The notes: generated by a model from the sequence alone, not told the origin. Positions 18,893 to 27,969 are shown, counted from the first letter of the stretch. The stretch is DNA of 64,000 nt from Acidobacteriota bacterium (GCA_012517875.1 JAAYUB010000017.1:1-64000), one strand, 5' to 3'. Made by a program: numbers and translations.

Positions 18893-19335
18893 AACTTTTG
18901 GTCATTCTCATCCTGATCGCCGCCGCGACCGGCGTGTATCTGGTGGTTCAAGGCGTTTCGTTTCATCAGGCCAACGAGTCGTACCAGACGGACATCCAGC
19001 GGCGGCTTCATGGCATGGCCTGGGAGCGCACTGAGGCGATGAAGCAGGAGATCATCAAGCTGGCCGGCCCCTACGGCATCGATCCGGCGGGAATCGAGAT
19101 TTCGTTTCTGCGCTCCGGGCACGTCCCCGCCGGCAGCCCCGTCGGCATGATCGAGGAGGCGTACCCGGTCAAGAAGGATGTGCTGGAAGCTACCGTCCGC
19201 TACCGGCGGCCGATGCTGTTCTGGTCTCAGGACTACGTATTGACCGCCACCGTCCTCCGCGCCAAATCCGCTCACCCGCACCAGGACGCCATACAGGACG
19301 CCATCCGGTCGGTGCTGCCGCCGCCCGCCCCCTGA
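18889..19335 (+). CDS. Membrane-anchored protein of unknown function
   Basis: A 148-residue protein with an N-terminal membrane anchor (KLLVILILIAAATGVYLVVQG) and a soluble part, about 115 residues, rich in charged helices followed by beta-like segments (LEATVRYRRPMLFWSQDYVLTATVLRA). It lacks motifs I recognise. It is coupled to the cyclophilin gene by a four-base overlap, so a role in the same envelope compartment is a reasonable guess. Confidence 0.7.
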   Translation: MKLLVILILIAAATGVYLVVQGVSFHQANESYQTDIQRRLHGMAWERTEAMKQEIIKLAGPYGIDPAGIEISFLRSGHVPAGSPVGMIEEAYPVKKDVLEATVRYRRPMLFWSQDYVLTATVLRAKSAHPHQDAIQDAIRSVLPPPAP

Positions 19336-19378
19336 GACGCCGGCTGCGCCTGTTTACGGCCCGGTCGATAAAATTCTC

Positions 19379-19407
19379 TTGATCCTTTCCGCCGGAGTGA
19401 TTACATT
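19379..19407 (+). promoter_or_regulatory. Sigma70-like promoter of the proline dehydrogenase gene
   Basis: TTGATC (19379-19384) and TACATT (19402-19407) are spaced by 17 bases, 58 bases before the ATG, which itself has AGGAGAA upstream. Confidence 0.45.
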
Positions 19408-19464
19408 CACCTGTTCATCGCTTGATCGAGCACCGCGGATGTATCAACCATTAGGAGAACTCGG

Positions 19465-20376
19465 ATGGGATTCAAACGGTTCGTTGTCGACCTGGCCCCC
19501 GGACCTCTGGTCAAGATCTTCGCCCGTCCCTACGTGGCCGGCGACAGCATCGAGGCCGCTGTCGCCTGCGCCCGCAGCTTCTGGGACGAACGGCGGGTCT
19601 GCTCCACCATCGACCTGCTGGGCGAGGAGCTGGAGTCGGATGCGGAGGTGCAATACACCGTTGATGTCTATCTGCGTCTAATTGCGGCCTTGGGACGGCA
19701 GTCTTTTGCCACCGTGTCGCTCAAACCCACCCAGCTAGGCAGCCATCGCGGCGGCAAGCACGCGGAACAGATCATCGAGGGGATTGTTCAGGCGGCCGCG
19801 GCCCACGACATCGGAGTCACCATCGACATGGAGGATCATACCGTCACCGACATGACGTTGGAGATGTACCGCAACCTGAAGCCCCGCTACGCCAGCCTCG
19901 GCACGGTGTTGCAATCCCGGCTGTTCCGGAATCGGGCTGACATCCTGTCGCTGAAGGGGCTCCAGGCCCGGATCCGCATCTGCATCGGAATCTATAACGA
20001 ACCGGCCGGCATCGCGCTGACCGATAAAAACGAGATGAAGAAACAGCTGCTCAAGGACGTGGAGTTGCTGTTCAGCGAGGGGCATCACCCCGAGATCGCC
20101 ACCCACGAGGAGTGGGTCATCCACGAGGCGATCAACATTGCAGAGCGGATGAACATGGGCCGGGACCGCTATGAGGTCCAGATGCTCATGGGTGTGCCGC
20201 GCCAGGCGCTCCAGGATGAACTGATCCGCAACGGCGTGACCGTGCGGCTTTATGTGCCGTTTGCCGAACAGTGGAAGTACGCGGTCAGTTACTGCAAACG
20301 GCGTCTGGCGGCCAATCCGATGATGGCCGCTTACGTGATGAAGAACATGGTCCAGTCGGTCACTGGCAAGAAATGA
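19465..20376 (+). CDS. Proline dehydrogenase
   Basis: FAD-dependent TIM-barrel enzyme that oxidises proline to pyrroline-5-carboxylate. The 303-residue monofunctional product has the barrel sequences TVSLKPTQLG, GVTIDMEDH, LGTVLQSRLFR and EVQMLMGVPRQ, and the C-terminal RLYVPFAEQWKYAVSYCKRRLAANP, which carries the paired arginines that bind the proline carboxylate. No pyrroline-5-carboxylate dehydrogenase gene is adjacent. Start ATG with TAGGAGAA eight bases before it. Confidence 0.93.
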   Translation: MGFKRFVVDLAPGPLVKIFARPYVAGDSIEAAVACARSFWDERRVCSTIDLLGEELESDAEVQYTVDVYLRLIAALGRQSFATVSLKPTQLGSHRGGKHAEQIIEGIVQAAAAHDIGVTIDMEDHTVTDMTLEMYRNLKPRYASLGTVLQSRLFRNRADILSLKGLQARIRICIGIYNEPAGIALTDKNEMKKQLLKDVELLFSEGHHPEIATHEEWVIHEAINIAERMNMGRDRYEVQMLMGVPRQALQDELIRNGVTVRLYVPFAEQWKYAVSYCKRRLAANPMMAAYVMKNMVQSVTGKK

Positions 20377-20399
20377 CCGCCGGCCAGGGCGGAGCGAAT

Positions 20400-21119
20400 A
20401 TGAAATACCAGCGGGTCCTTTTGAAGCTGAGCGGCGAAGCCCTGACGGGGGGCGGTTCGGAACCGATGTCGGCGGACGTGCTGGATTATCTGGCCGATGA
20501 GATCCACGCCGTGATCCGGGCGGGCGTACAGCTCGGCGTGGTGGTGGGCGGCGGCAATATCTTCCGGGGCGCCACCGGCGCCGGCCGGGGCATCGACCGG
20601 GTCACCGGAGACTACATGGGCATGCTGGCCACCCTGATCAACTGTCTGGCTTTGGCGGACCGGCTGGACCAGCGCGGCTGCCCCTGCCGGATCCTGTCGC
20701 CGTTCGCCCTGCCGCAGGCAACCGTGCCGGCGTCGGCCGAAAACGCCCGCCGGGCCATGGCCGAAGGACGGGTCGTCCTGTTCGCCGGCGGTACCGGCAA
20801 TCCCTTCTTCACCACCGACTCGGCCGCCGTCCTCCGCGCTCTGGAATCGGGCTGTCAGGCTGTGTTGAAGGCCACCAAGGTGAACGGCGTCTATGACCGC
20901 GATCCGCACAAGGATCCTTCCGCCCAGTTTCTTCCGCGCCTCAGCTACCGGGAGGCGGTGGAGCAGCGGTTGGGCGTCATGGATCTCGCGGCGTTCTCCC
21001 TGTGCCTGGAACACGACCTGCCCATCATCGTTTTCGACATCACCCAGCCGGGCAATGTGCTGAAGGCCGTGCGGGGCGAGGCCGTGGGTTCCCTCATCGA
21101 CCGCGACGGCGCCCGGTAG
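20400..21119 (+). CDS. pyrH: UMP kinase PyrH
   Basis: Amino-acid-kinase-fold enzyme that phosphorylates UMP to UDP. The 239-residue product starts MKYQRVLLKLSGEALTG, with GVVVGGGNIFRG, DYMGMLATLINCLALAD, FAGGTGNPFFTTDSAA and KATKVNGVYDRDP, all PyrH signatures. The ATG at 20400 gives the usual N-terminus; it lies 23 bases after the proline dehydrogenase gene with GGGCGGAG upstream. pyrH usually neighbours tsf and frr; here it does not. Confidence 0.97.
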   Translation: MKYQRVLLKLSGEALTGGGSEPMSADVLDYLADEIHAVIRAGVQLGVVVGGGNIFRGATGAGRGIDRVTGDYMGMLATLINCLALADRLDQRGCPCRILSPFALPQATVPASAENARRAMAEGRVVLFAGGTGNPFFTTDSAAVLRALESGCQAVLKATKVNGVYDRDPHKDPSAQFLPRLSYREAVEQRLGVMDLAAFSLCLEHDLPIIVFDITQPGNVLKAVRGEAVGSLIDRDGAR

Positions 21120-21165
21120 TCCCGACGCATTCCGCCGACGCCTTTCGCCCGGCACCCGCCGCTGT

Positions 21166-21194
21166 TTGGCGACCGTGACCATCTGTGCTATCAT
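21166..21194 (+). promoter_or_regulatory. Sigma70-like promoter of the helicase gene
   Basis: TTGGCG (21166-21171) and TATCAT (21189-21194) are spaced by 17 bases in the 159-base gap after pyrH, about 85 bases before the GTG start. Confidence 0.45.
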
Positions 21195-21278
21195 GGCGTT
21201 TTCCGCCCGTGGATCCGTCCCCGCCATCCGGCATGCCGGCGGGCCCCCGGACCGGTTCAACCCAGCGAGGAGCACTCC

Positions 21279-23612
21279 GTGAACCTGTTGGACGATCTCA
21301 ACTCGGCCCAGCGGGCGGCTGTGGAGTATACCGACGGCCCGCAATTGGTGGTAGCCGGTGCCGGTAGCGGCAAGACCCGCGTGATCACCTACAAGGTCGT
21401 CCACCTGATCGCCACCGGACGCTTTGCCGCCGAACACATCCTCGCGGTCACGTTCACCAACAAGGCGGCTGATGAGATGCGGGAGCGCATCCATGCCCTG
21501 CTGGGCCCGGGCCGTTCGGCAACGCCCACCGTATGCACCTTTCACTCATTTTGCGCCCGGTTCCTTCGCCAGGAAATCGGCGTGCTCGGCTTTTCGCCCA
21601 ACTACACCATCTGCGACGCCGACGATCAGGCCCGCCTGGTCAAGGATATCCTGAAAGAGCTACATATCGCCGAACCGCCGGTCTCCGTCGACATGATCGT
21701 GGGTCGGATCGGCCGCGCCAAGATCCACGCGATCACTCCCGCCCAATACGCCACCCGCTTCCGTGATGCGGACGCCGATCTGCTGGGCGAGATCTTCGGC
21801 CGGTACGAACGCCGGCTGACGGCCAGCGGAGCGCTGGACTTCGAGGATCTGATCCTCAAGTCCAACGAGATTCTTGAACGCTGTCCGGACATCCGGACCC
21901 GGCTGGCGCATCGCTACCGCTACCTGCTGGTGGACGAATTTCAAGACACCAACCCGCCTCAGTACAAGCTGGTCCAATTGCTGGGCGGCGAACACCGCAA
22001 CCTATGTGTGGTCGGTGACGAGGACCAGTCGATCTATGGTTTCCGCGGGGCCATCCTGGCCAACATCCTGAACTTCGAGCGGGACTTCCCCGGCGCGAAG
22101 CTGTTCAAGCTGGAACAAAACTACCGCTCCACCCGAGCCATCCTGCGGGCGGCGTCCGGGCTGGTGGCCCACAACCGGCAGCGCCGCGAGAAATCGCTCT
22201 GGACCGATAACGTCGAAGGCGACCCGGTGGTGCTGTACCGGGCCGGCGATCCCAAGGAGGAGGCCAACTGGGTGGCGCGGGCCGTCAAGGATGTGCTGCT
22301 CAACGATTTCACCGGCAGCGTGGGCATCCTGTACCGGGCCAATTTTCAGTCCCGCCGGGTGGAGGACGGCCTTAAGGGCATGGCCGTCGACTACCGGGTG
22401 GTGGGCGGCCAGGCGTTTTACTCCCGCAAGGAAATCAAGGACCTGGTCGCCTATCTCAAGCTGGCGTTCAACCGGCGTGACGACGCTGCGTTTCTGCGGG
22501 TGGTGAACGCCCCGCCCCGCGGCCTGGGCGACCGGGCGTTGGAGCTGCTCCGGCGCCAGGCCGTGGCGCGCGGCAACGACCTCTGGGGCGCCCTGGAGGA
22601 CATCCTGATCGACGAGAACGTGCCCACCCGCCTGCGGACGGCGTTCCGGCAATTCCACGACCTCGTTCAGCTGCTTGCGCGCAACGCCGCGGAGAAGCCA
22701 CTGGGCGAGTTCATCGAGCAACTGGTCAGCCAATCCGGTTACCAGCGGTACTTGTCCCAACAATCCGATCCGGAATCGCAATCCCGGCTGGAGAACATCC
22801 AGGAGTTCGTCACCGCCGCCCGGGAGCATCAGCAGGAAGGGGGAACTGTGCAATCGTTCCTGGATCGGGCCGCCCTGGTCAGCGACTCGGACACCGTCGC
22901 GGGATCGGGTCGGGTGACCTTGATGACCCTGCACGGCGCGAAAGGCCTGGAGTTCGACCACGTGTTTCTGGTCGGAGTGGAACAGGGCCTCCTGCCGCAT
23001 CACCGCAGTCAGGAGACGGACGAAGATATCGAGGAAGAGCGTCGGCTGTGTTATGTGGGCATGACCCGGGCCCGCAAGCGCCTGGCGCTGAGCCACTCCT
23101 GGTCGCGCCCCACCCCCGATGGATCGCGAACCGATCCGGTCCGACCATCCATGTTTCTGGACGAGATTCCGGCAGACACGCTGTTGGAGTTACCCCGCTA
23201 CACACCGTTCCCGCTAACGGCCGCCGCTGCCCGACCGGTGCGCCTCCGCACCAAGCTCAGGGACCAGGGTTTCCGCACTCTGGACACCGCTGCCGAAATC
23301 CAGGCGTTCTTCGGCAAGTCCGGCGGCAGGCGCACCGCTGACCAACAGGCCGGACCCCGGATCGTCCACCGGGTGACCCCTCGCGCGGATAGCGCGGCAG
23401 CGTCCACCGGCAAATCCAAGCCCGCCGTCAAACCCGGCGCACGGGCGGCCGCCGGTTGGAAACTGGGCGAACGGGTTGTCCACCCCACTTTTGGACGCGG
23501 CACCATCCAGCGCATCGACAACACCGCCAACGGGCGCAAGCTGACAATTTATTTCGAGCGCTTCGGCCTGCGGCGTCTCATGGACCACCTGGCTGATCTC
23601 GAGCGAGGCTGA
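21279..23612 (+). CDS. pcrA: UvrD/PcrA-type DNA helicase
   Basis: Superfamily 1A 3'-5' helicase for DNA repair and replication-fork maintenance. The 777-residue product has the Q motif LNSAQRAAVEY, Walker A AGAGSGKT near residue 27, motif Ia TFTNKAADEMRERI, motif II VDEFQDTN, GDEDQSIYGFRGA (III), QNYRS (IV), TLHGAKGLEFDHVFLVG (V) and VGMTRARKRL (VI). The C-terminal tail ends in a Tudor-like segment, GERVVHPTFGRGTIQRI, which in PcrA/UvrD binds RNA polymerase. The start is GTG with GCGAGGAGC upstream. Confidence 0.95.
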   Translation: MNLLDDLNSAQRAAVEYTDGPQLVVAGAGSGKTRVITYKVVHLIATGRFAAEHILAVTFTNKAADEMRERIHALLGPGRSATPTVCTFHSFCARFLRQEIGVLGFSPNYTICDADDQARLVKDILKELHIAEPPVSVDMIVGRIGRAKIHAITPAQYATRFRDADADLLGEIFGRYERRLTASGALDFEDLILKSNEILERCPDIRTRLAHRYRYLLVDEFQDTNPPQYKLVQLLGGEHRNLCVVGDEDQSIYGFRGAILANILNFERDFPGAKLFKLEQNYRSTRAILRAASGLVAHNRQRREKSLWTDNVEGDPVVLYRAGDPKEEANWVARAVKDVLLNDFTGSVGILYRANFQSRRVEDGLKGMAVDYRVVGGQAFYSRKEIKDLVAYLKLAFNRRDDAAFLRVVNAPPRGLGDRALELLRRQAVARGNDLWGALEDILIDENVPTRLRTAFRQFHDLVQLLARNAAEKPLGEFIEQLVSQSGYQRYLSQQSDPESQSRLENIQEFVTAAREHQQEGGTVQSFLDRAALVSDSDTVAGSGRVTLMTLHGAKGLEFDHVFLVGVEQGLLPHHRSQETDEDIEEERRLCYVGMTRARKRLALSHSWSRPTPDGSRTDPVRPSMFLDEIPADTLLELPRYTPFPLTAAAARPVRLRTKLRDQGFRTLDTAAEIQAFFGKSGGRRTADQQAGPRIVHRVTPRADSAAASTGKSKPAVKPGARAAAGWKLGERVVHPTFGRGTIQRIDNTANGRKLTIYFERFGLRRLMDHLADLERG

Positions 23613-23692
23613 CGGGCCGGTCCCCCGCTGGCGTGGCCCAGCCGGTCATACAAACCGACCTTCAGGGGATGAGCGACGGGGGCTCGCACGGT

Positions 23693-24880
23693 TCAAGACT
23701 GCCTGGCCAGTTGCTCCCGGTAGTCTTTCCAAAAAGGTGAGATGTTGCGCAAGCGCTCGATGAGCGGCGGCAGGTGCTCCAGTACGTAGTCGATCTCTGC
23801 TTCCGTATTGTACCGGCTCAGACTGAACCGGATCGAACCATGGGCCGCCGTGAACGGCACCCCCATCGCCCGCAGGACATGAGACGGTTCCAGCGAACCA
23901 GACGTACAGGCCGAACCGGACGAAGCGCATATGCCCAACTGGTCCAGCAGGAGCAAAATGGCCTCCCCTTCGATGTATTCGAAACTGATGCTGGTGGTGT
24001 TGGGCAGCCGGTGCTCCCGGTTGCCGTTGACCCGCACGTTGGGGATGGAACAAAGGATCCCGTTTTCGAGCTTGTCCCGGAGGTGGCAGACCCGCTCGTT
24101 TTCCTCCCCCAGCGCCGCCTGGGCCAGCTCGCAGGCGCGCCCCAAACCGACGATGGAGGCGACGTTCTCGGTGCCGCCGCGGCGGTTCCGTTCCTGGTGC
24201 CCGCCGATGATGAGCGGGACCAGCCGGACGCCCTTCCGTATGTAGAGTACGCCCACGCCCTTCGGAGCATGGAGCTTGTGGCCCGACAAGCTGAGCAGGT
24301 CGATGGTGCTCCGCGACATGTCCAGCGGTATTTTACCAACCGCTTGGACGGCATCCACATGAAACGCCGCCCCGTGGGCCTTGACGATCTGCCCAACCTC
24401 CTCGACGGGGAACACGACGCCCGTCTCGTTGTTGGCATACATCACCGACACCACGGCGGTGTCGGGACGCAGCGCATTGCGCAGCTCGGTGAGGTCAAGC
24501 CGGCCTTCGCCGTCCACACCGAGGAGCGTCACCTCGTACCCGCGTTTCCGCAGGTGGTTGCAGAGGCTGAGCACTGCGGGGTGTTCCACGCGGGTGCTGA
24601 CGACATGGCGTTTGTCCGGACTGGCCTCGAGCACGCCGCGGACGGCCATGTTGTCGCTTTCGGAGCCGCAGCTGACAAACAGGATTTCAGTTGGATCGGC
24701 GCCGAGGATGGCGGCCACCTGTTCGCGGGCCCGGGCGACGTGGCGGGCCACCTGGCCCCCAAAGGCGTGCATGCTCGACGGGTTGCCGTAGAGTTCACTG
24801 AAAAACGGCAACATCGCCTCGACCACTTCGTCGGCCACGCGCGTCGTGGCGTTGTTGTCGAGGTAGACGACGCGGTTCAT
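23693..24880 (-). CDS. nifS: Cysteine desulfurase NifS
   Basis: PLP enzyme that mobilises sulfur from cysteine for Fe-S cluster assembly. The 395-residue product starts MNRVVYLDNNATTRVADEV and has HAFGGQVAR, MYANNETGVVFPVEE, the PLP lysine in SLSGHKLHAPKG and the active-site cysteine in ASSGSACTSGSLEPSHVL. The short loop around that cysteine places it in the IscS/NifS group. It overlaps nifU by ATGA and is its natural partner. No nitrogenase genes are in the window, so this is likely the housekeeping Fe-S system. Confidence 0.95.
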   Translation of the reverse strand: MNRVVYLDNNATTRVADEVVEAMLPFFSELYGNPSSMHAFGGQVARHVARAREQVAAILGADPTEILFVSCGSESDNMAVRGVLEASPDKRHVVSTRVEHPAVLSLCNHLRKRGYEVTLLGVDGEGRLDLTELRNALRPDTAVVSVMYANNETGVVFPVEEVGQIVKAHGAAFHVDAVQAVGKIPLDMSRSTIDLLSLSGHKLHAPKGVGVLYIRKGVRLVPLIIGGHQERNRRGGTENVASIVGLGRACELAQAALGEENERVCHLRDKLENGILCSIPNVRVNGNREHRLPNTTSISFEYIEGEAILLLLDQLGICASSGSACTSGSLEPSHVLRAMGVPFTAAHGSIRFSLSRYNTEAEIDYVLEHLPPLIERLRNISPFWKDYREQLARQS

Positions 24881-25734
24881 GATTTGACCTCCACGACCTG
24901 GAGGTCCTCGGCGACGAACTCGCGCAGCTTGGCTTCCACGGCCCAGCGAATGGTCATCTCGGAGCTGGGGCAGGACGCGCAGGTGCCCCGCATGGCCACG
25001 AGAACTTTGGATCCCTCCACGTCCACGAGCTCGATGTCGCCGCCGTCCTGCTGCAACGAGGGCCGGATCTCCTCTTCCAGAATTTCTTTGATCCTGAGGA
25101 TGCGTTCCACGTTGGTGAGCTTCCGCTGTTCCCGGGCCGGCTGCTTCGCCGGTGTTTCCAAGCGCTCTTTGCGCACATCGCGGATAATCTCCTCGATATC
25201 CATGTGGCAGCTCTGGCAGCCGCCGCCGGCTTTGCAGTAATTGGTCACTTCCTCGATGGAGCTCAAGTTGTTCTCGCGGACCACCTTGCGGATCAACCCC
25301 TCGGTCACGCCGAAGCAGTGGCAGACGATGCGTCCCTCGTCTTCTTCCTCCAGGTGCTTGCGTTCCAGACCGTAGTAGTTGGCCACTGCCGCTTCGAGCG
25401 CCTCTCGGCCCATGACGGAGCAATGCATCTTCTCGGGCGGCAATCCGCCTAGGAATTCGGCGATCTGCTGATTGGTGATCTGCATGGCTTCGTCCAGGGT
25501 TTTACCCTTCACCATCTCGGTCAGGGCGGACGCCGCCGCGATCGCCGAGCCGCAGCCGAAGGTCTTGAAACGGACATCCACGATACGCTTTTGATCGTCC
25601 ACCTTCAGATAGATCCGCAGAGCGTCCCCACAGGCGATGGAGCCCACCTCGCCGACTGCATCGGCGCCGGGAAGATCCCCCACGTTGCGCGGATTAAAAA
25701 AGTGGTCCTTGACCTTGTCGGTGTATTCCCACAT
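24877..25734 (-). CDS. nifU: Three-domain Fe-S scaffold NifU
   Basis: Scaffold on which NifS-derived sulfur and iron form clusters. The 285-residue product has an IscU-like domain with Cys35, Cys61 and Cys105, a central [2Fe-2S] Bfd-like domain with CHC at 138-140 and Cys173/Cys176 (CQSC), and a C-terminal Nfu domain with CASC at 252-255. The full three-domain layout is that of classical NifU. The ATG at 25734 has GGAGGAG upstream. A perfect 18-base palindrome and a promoter-like element lie in the 5' region. Confidence 0.95.
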   Translation of the reverse strand: MWEYTDKVKDHFFNPRNVGDLPGADAVGEVGSIACGDALRIYLKVDDQKRIVDVRFKTFGCGSAIAAASALTEMVKGKTLDEAMQITNQQIAEFLGGLPPEKMHCSVMGREALEAAVANYYGLERKHLEEEDEGRIVCHCFGVTEGLIRKVVRENNLSSIEEVTNYCKAGGGCQSCHMDIEEIIRDVRKERLETPAKQPAREQRKLTNVERILRIKEILEEEIRPSLQQDGGDIELVDVEGSKVLVAMRGTCASCPSSEMTIRWAVEAKLREFVAEDLQVVEVKS

Positions 25735-25769
25735 GAATGGCTCCTCCAGACCGCTGCCAAAATCAGGCC

Positions 25770-25787
25770 GGGGTGTGATCACACCCC
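25770..25787. promoter_or_regulatory. Perfect 18-base palindrome upstream of nifU (candidate operator)
   Basis: GGGGTGTGATCACACCCC reads the same on both strands. It sits 36 bases before the nifU ATG and downstream of the proposed promoter, a position suited to repression or to an mRNA hairpin. It contains TGTGA/TCACA half-sites without the six-base spacer of a CRP site, and it does not resemble the IscR sites I know. Confidence 0.5.
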
Positions 25788-25869
25788 ATCTGCTTAGAAG
25801 CAATCCCAAGCGTTCGGTTTCAGCGGCGCATCATCAGCCGGTTGGGGCTCTGCGTTCGACCGCTTGTTC

Positions 25870-25898
25870 TGTTTAGCTCAGCCGGCGGGATTTGTCAA
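25870..25898 (-). promoter_or_regulatory. Possible promoter of nifU-nifS
   Basis: On the minus strand a perfect TTGACA (25898-25893) is spaced 17 bases from TAAACA (25875-25870), a weak -10. It lies about 136 bases before the nifU start, which leaves room for the palindrome in the leader. Confidence 0.4.
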
Positions 25899-25945
25899 TT
25901 GCCGCAGGTCTGCGTGCGGCTGTCGCGGATCCAAAAGGCGGGCTG

Positions 25946-25974
25946 GGAGCTTCCCGGCCTTGGCCGGGAGCTCC
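25946..25974. other. Long GC-rich hairpin between nifU and the FmdB-type gene
   Basis: GGAGCTTCCCGGCC (25946-25959) and GGCCGGGAGCTCC (25962-25974) form a 13-base-pair stem with one bulged T and a TT loop. Read on the minus strand it lies about 50 bases after the zinc-ribbon gene and is followed by CAGCCCGCCTTTT, so it may terminate that transcript, though the T tract is short and displaced. The rest of the 288-base gap (25735-26022) holds only the nifU promoter and palindrome. Confidence 0.4.
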
Positions 25975-26022
25975 GTGTGGTTGGTAGGGTCAAAAAGTTG
26001 GTGGTCGATTTAGATGGGACTG

Positions 26023-26295
26023 CTAGGCAGTTTTTTCAGGTGTGTTTGATGTGGATGGGGTATCAGACTTCTTGTCGGTTGTCTCCTTCCGGTCGCCGCC
26101 GCTGGCGGGGCTGGACTTGTGGGCGTAATCGGTGATGTACCAACCGCTCCCCTTGAACTGGATGGCCGGGGCCGAAGGCGCAAGCTCCACCCGCTGGCCG
26201 CAGTCCGGACAGTCCGTGACCGGGGGATCCGAAAATTTCTGGATCTTCTCAAAACGGTGGTTGCACACGGTGCACACGTACTCGTAAATGGGCAT
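26023..26295 (-). CDS. FmdB-type zinc-ribbon protein
   Basis: A 90-residue protein starting MPIYEYVCTVCNHRFEKIQKF, the putative regulatory FmdB/CxxC-CxxC family. Two CxxC pairs (CTVC near residue 8 and CPDC near residue 30) would bind zinc. The C-terminus is a low-complexity Ser/Thr/Lys/Pro tail from about residue 63. The function of the family is not settled. The ATG at 26295 is chosen from the conserved MPxYEY start and CGGAGG upstream. Confidence 0.88.
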   Translation of the reverse strand: MPIYEYVCTVCNHRFEKIQKFSDPPVTDCPDCGQRVELAPSAPAIQFKGSGWYITDYAHKSSPASGGDRKETTDKKSDTPSTSNTPEKTA

Positions 26296-26328
26296 CTGTG
26301 AAACCTCCGACTTGCTGGCTGACCCATC

Positions 26329-26357
26329 TTTATACGAAATTTGATAGCCCGTGTCAA
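26329..26357 (-). promoter_or_regulatory. Near-consensus promoter of the FmdB-type gene
   Basis: On the minus strand a perfect TTGACA (26357-26352) and TATAAA (26334-26329) are spaced by 17 bases, 33 bases before the ATG. This is one of the best sigma70 matches in the window. The 198-base gap to aroDE shows no clear plus-strand promoter. Confidence 0.6.
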
Positions 26358-26493
26358 CACTTTTTTTACCGCATGATTCTGCCAATCCCTGCTGTCGCAA
26401 ATTTCTTGACTCCTCGGCGGCTGTGATCCACTATCCTGCCGAAACCCAGGATCCCGGCGTGGCGGAACTCGAATTCGACAGTGTGCCAAATCC

Positions 26494-27969
26494 ATGACCA
26501 AGCTAACTCTCAGCGGTTCAGCTTCCCTGAAAACGGACGGTGGGGCACGGCCACCGGCCCCGTTTTCGGCATTTGAACTGCGTCTGGACCTGCATCCCGA
26601 CGCCGCACTCCCGCCCGCCGGCGACTTGCCCACCGTCTACACGTGCCGCCGGCCGCAAGACGGCGGTCGGTTTACGGGCTCAGAGGTCGAGCGGGCGGCC
26701 GCTCTGCAGCGCGCGTTGACCGCCTGCCGGCCGGATGACTGTATCGACATCGAGTGGGACAGTGATTTCCGCGACTGGCCCCGTCGCTATTCCGACATCG
26801 GTTTCATCATGTCATACCATAATTTGTCGGCCACTCCGCCGGATCTGGACAATATTCTCACCCGGATGACGGCAGAACCTGCCCGCGAATACAAGATCAT
26901 TACCGCCGCTCGAACATGGCAGGATATTGTGGCCATCAAACGGCTCCTGGCCGATGCCCGGCGGCGCGTCTTCTTCCTGACGGCGTATTGTTCCGGCCCC
27001 CTGGGTCCCGTCAGCCGCCTGCTGGCCCTGGCTTGGGGCACTCGGCGGCTCTATCTGGCCGCCGGCACACCGTTGGTGTCAGGCATGCTCACCGCAGAAG
27101 AATTTCTCAAGGTGTACCGCGCCCAGCGGGTGACCGTCGGGAGCCGGCTCTATGGCGTGGCGGGATATCCGGTGGAACGGTCCCTCTCTCCCCGCTTGCA
27201 CAACTGGATGTTCGAACTCCGGAACAGTCCCGACCTTTACGTGCCCCTGCCCGTACCCGATCCGGATGATTTCCTGACGGCCCTGCCCGACCTGGACATC
27301 ACCGGCCTGAGCGTGACCGTCCCGCTCAAGGAACACTTACGGAGCCTGTGCGTATCCTGCAGCGTCGAGGCCACACGCATCCGCGCCGTGAACACCTTGA
27401 CGCACGGCGCTGGCGGTTGGCACGGTGACAACACCGACTGGACCGGTTTCCGCGACGGAGCGGCCGGATTCCTTCCGGCCGCCGGCCCTGTACTCGTCCT
27501 GGGAGCGGGCGGATCGGCCCGGGCGGTGATGTACGCGCTCGAGCTGGCGGGGATCAAACCGTTCGTCTGGAACCGAGGGCGGGAACGCCTGGAGCGCCTG
27601 CTCACGGACTACCCGGCTGTCCAACCGTGGAACGCATCCCACGCTGTGACCGTCCAGGCGGTGATCAATACTCTGCCGCACGACGCCATGGTCGGACTGG
27701 ACGAAGTGGGGTTGGGCGGACATCCACCCGTGCCGGTCTTCGACTTGAATTACGGGTCCCCCGCCTCCCGCATTCTCAGCGATGGCACCGCCCGGCGCTG
27801 GCCCGTTCGGGATGGCTTGTCCATGCTGTACCATCAGGCCCGCGCTCAACACCGCCGCTGGATCGGCAGCGACCCTCCCGTGAGTTGGGACCAGGCCCGC
27901 CAGCTGCTCCTTCAGGCGTTGAGTGAGCGATCGTCGGGCGGCGAGTCGTTTACCGGCGAAGCTGATTGA
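26494..27969 (+). CDS. aroDE: Bifunctional 3-dehydroquinate dehydratase/shikimate dehydrogenase (AroD-AroE fusion)
   Basis: Fused enzyme for steps 3 and 4 of the shikimate pathway. Residues about 20-215 are a type I dehydroquinate dehydratase, with the catalytic His in MSYHNLSATP and the Schiff-base Lys in YKIITAA. Residues about 225-480 are AroE, with GVAGYPVERSLSPRLHN, VTVPLKEHL (catalytic Lys), NTDWTGFRD and the NADP-binding LGAGGSARAVMYAL. The same domain order occurs in plants and in some bacteria. Its last 58 bases overlap the end of the convergent radical SAM gene. Confidence 0.93.
   Translation: MTKLTLSGSASLKTDGGARPPAPFSAFELRLDLHPDAALPPAGDLPTVYTCRRPQDGGRFTGSEVERAAALQRALTACRPDDCIDIEWDSDFRDWPRRYSDIGFIMSYHNLSATPPDLDNILTRMTAEPAREYKIITAARTWQDIVAIKRLLADARRRVFFLTAYCSGPLGPVSRLLALAWGTRRLYLAAGTPLVSGMLTAEEFLKVYRAQRVTVGSRLYGVAGYPVERSLSPRLHNWMFELRNSPDLYVPLPVPDPDDFLTALPDLDITGLSVTVPLKEHLRSLCVSCSVEATRIRAVNTLTHGAGGWHGDNTDWTGFRDGAAGFLPAAGPVLVLGAGGSARAVMYALELAGIKPFVWNRGRERLERLLTDYPAVQPWNASHAVTVQAVINTLPHDAMVGLDEVGLGGHPPVPVFDLNYGSPASRILSDGTARRWPVRDGLSMLYHQARAQHRRWIGSDPPVSWDQARQLLLQALSERSSGGESFTGEAD

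Noticed and set aside
26019-26036. Terminator-like ACTGC-TAG-GCAGT followed by a T run on the plus strand
   Set aside because: No plus-strand gene ends there; the stem lies over the stop codon of the minus-strand FmdB-type gene.
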